From: an uncultured Acetatifactor sp.
GTDB lineage: Bacteria > Bacillota > Clostridia > Lachnospirales > Lachnospiraceae
Assembly: GCA_947626405.1 (NCBI GenBank)
Contig: CANQSE010000137.1
Coordinates: 1 to 5,956, forward strand
Length of the DNA stretch: 5,956 nucleotides
Reading direction: 5' to 3'
Made by a program: the position numbers and the translations under genes. The notes beneath the pieces were generated by a model. It saw nothing but the letters and a program-made list of their open reading frames with translations, was not told the DNA's origin and did no database searches. Each line of letters starts with the position of its first letter. Position 1 is the first letter of the stretch. Positions 5,097-5,956 of the stretch are shown piece by piece.

Positions 5097-5956
5097 ATGA
5101 GAAAGAAATTTTTTCATAACTGGGGACTGAAGCTGGGCTCCCTTGCCCTGGCATTTCTGCTTTGGCTTCTGGTGACGCAGCTTGACGACCCCGCCGAGAA
5201 CAGAACATTCAGAGGAGTGCCGGTGACATTGATAAACACTGAGCTTCTCGACCAGCAGAACAAGGTTTATGAGGTTCTGGACGGCACCGATACGGCGACG
5301 GTGACGGTGCGTGCGCCGGGAAGCATCATAAAAAACCTGGATGTCTCCGACATTGTGGCTGTGGCGGATATGAGTAAGCTGACGGAGATCAATACAATCG
5401 CGATCTCATTTTCGGCGCAGACCTCGGACGATGTAAACTATATAAGAGGAACCCCTGATGTAATACGGCTGAACGTGGAAGACAGGGAGAGGAAATGGGT
5501 CAGAGTCGGATATAATATCAGCGGTGAGGTCGCGGACGGATATATGATATCGAGCGTTCAGCTCGACCAGACGCAGATCGAGATAACAGGGCCGAAATCG
5601 GCGGTTGATTCCGTGAAAAGCGCAAGAGTTGACATCGACGTTTCCGGAGCCACATACGGGCTGTCGGCAAATCTTGAAGTGCATCTGTACGACGCGGACG
5701 GCGGACTTCTGGATCTTGACAGTATAACGAAAAATGTGAATTATGTGCGTCTTGCCGTTGAGATCCTTGCGACTAAGGAGGTGCCCGTTGCGGTGATAGT
5801 CTCAGGCGATCCTGCCGACGGATATATGGCTACAGGTGAGATTTCCTGTGAGCCTGAAAATGTCATGATAGCCGGTACTGCCTCGGCACTGGCGCAGATA
5901 GACAGGATTGAGATACCGGCGGATATGACGGACGCTGTCGGAAATGTGGTGAATAC
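5097..5956 (+). CDS. cdaR: CdaR, YbbR-domain regulator of CdaA (3' end outside window)
   Basis: CdaR is a membrane-anchored extracytoplasmic protein that binds CdaA and modulates its cyclase activity. The visible 286 residues begin with MRKKFFHNWGLKLGSLALAF, a short basic N-terminus leading into a single membrane anchor (about 9-27, ending LLWLLVTQLDDP), which is the standard YbbR/CdaR start. The rest is beta-rich and contains at least three YbbR-like repeats. Their matching segments are TATVTVRAPGSIIKNLDVSD (from about residue 66), TQIEITGPKSAVDSVKSARV (about 158) and ENVMIAGTASALAQIDRIEI (about 254), spaced about 92-96 residues apart. The frame is still open at the window end, so further repeats may follow. 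The ATG directly abuts the cdaA stop codon (TAGATG), and its ribosome site AGGGA (5082-5086) lies within the end of cdaA. This implies translational coupling and matched production. In many Firmicutes glmM comes next, but it is not in view here. Confidence 0.94.
   Translation, partial: MRKKFFHNWGLKLGSLALAFLLWLLVTQLDDPAENRTFRGVPVTLINTELLDQQNKVYEVLDGTDTATVTVRAPGSIIKNLDVSDIVAVADMSKLTEINTIAISFSAQTSDDVNYIRGTPDVIRLNVEDRERKWVRVGYNISGEVADGYMISSVQLDQTQIEITGPKSAVDSVKSARVDIDVSGATYGLSANLEVHLYDADGGLLDLDSITKNVNYVRLAVEILATKEVPVAVIVSGDPADGYMATGEISCEPENVMIAGTASALAQIDRIEIPADMTDAVGNVVN

Overview
The window is a compact, single-strand (all +) stretch of a bacterial chromosome, most likely from a Clostridia member of the Lachnospiraceae type (inference). 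The evidence is the gene set (RecD2-type helicase, ComF, YvyF-like flagellar-operon protein, then CdaA-CdaR), the strong GGAGG-like ribosome sites, roughly balanced base composition and very short gaps. I see no mobile element, CRISPR array, tRNA or rRNA, and no stretch over 100 bases without a gene. The window edges cut both outer genes: the first lacks its N-terminal part and the last its C-terminal part.

Layout: 1-1281 is the C-terminal, catalytic half of a RecD2-like helicase. It is followed after 15 nt by comF (1297-2025), an eight-cysteine ComFC-type phosphoribosyltransferase-fold protein. A 95-nt gap holds a perfect 20-bp palindrome just before the ribosome site of a YvyF/TIGR03826-like zinc-finger protein (2121-2531). 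Two membrane proteins of unknown function follow: a small two-helix protein (2555-2941) and a 391-residue multi-helix protein with a long charged cytoplasmic-type tail (2969-4144). The window ends with cdaA (4179-5096), the membrane diadenylate cyclase, and cdaR (5097-end), its YbbR-domain regulator, which abut with no spacer.

Functionally there are two known themes. One is DNA processing and competence (RecD2, ComF), joined to YvyF as in the Bacillus comF-yvyF arrangement. The other is cyclic di-AMP synthesis at the membrane (CdaA, CdaR). The two unnamed membrane proteins sit directly between them in the same orientation with 23-34 nt gaps, so they may be co-transcribed with cdaA-cdaR. They are the least explained part of the window and the best candidates for something undescribed, although their role in c-di-AMP signalling is only inferred from position. 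A possible sigma-A promoter inside the end of the 391-residue gene could also let cdaA-cdaR be transcribed separately.
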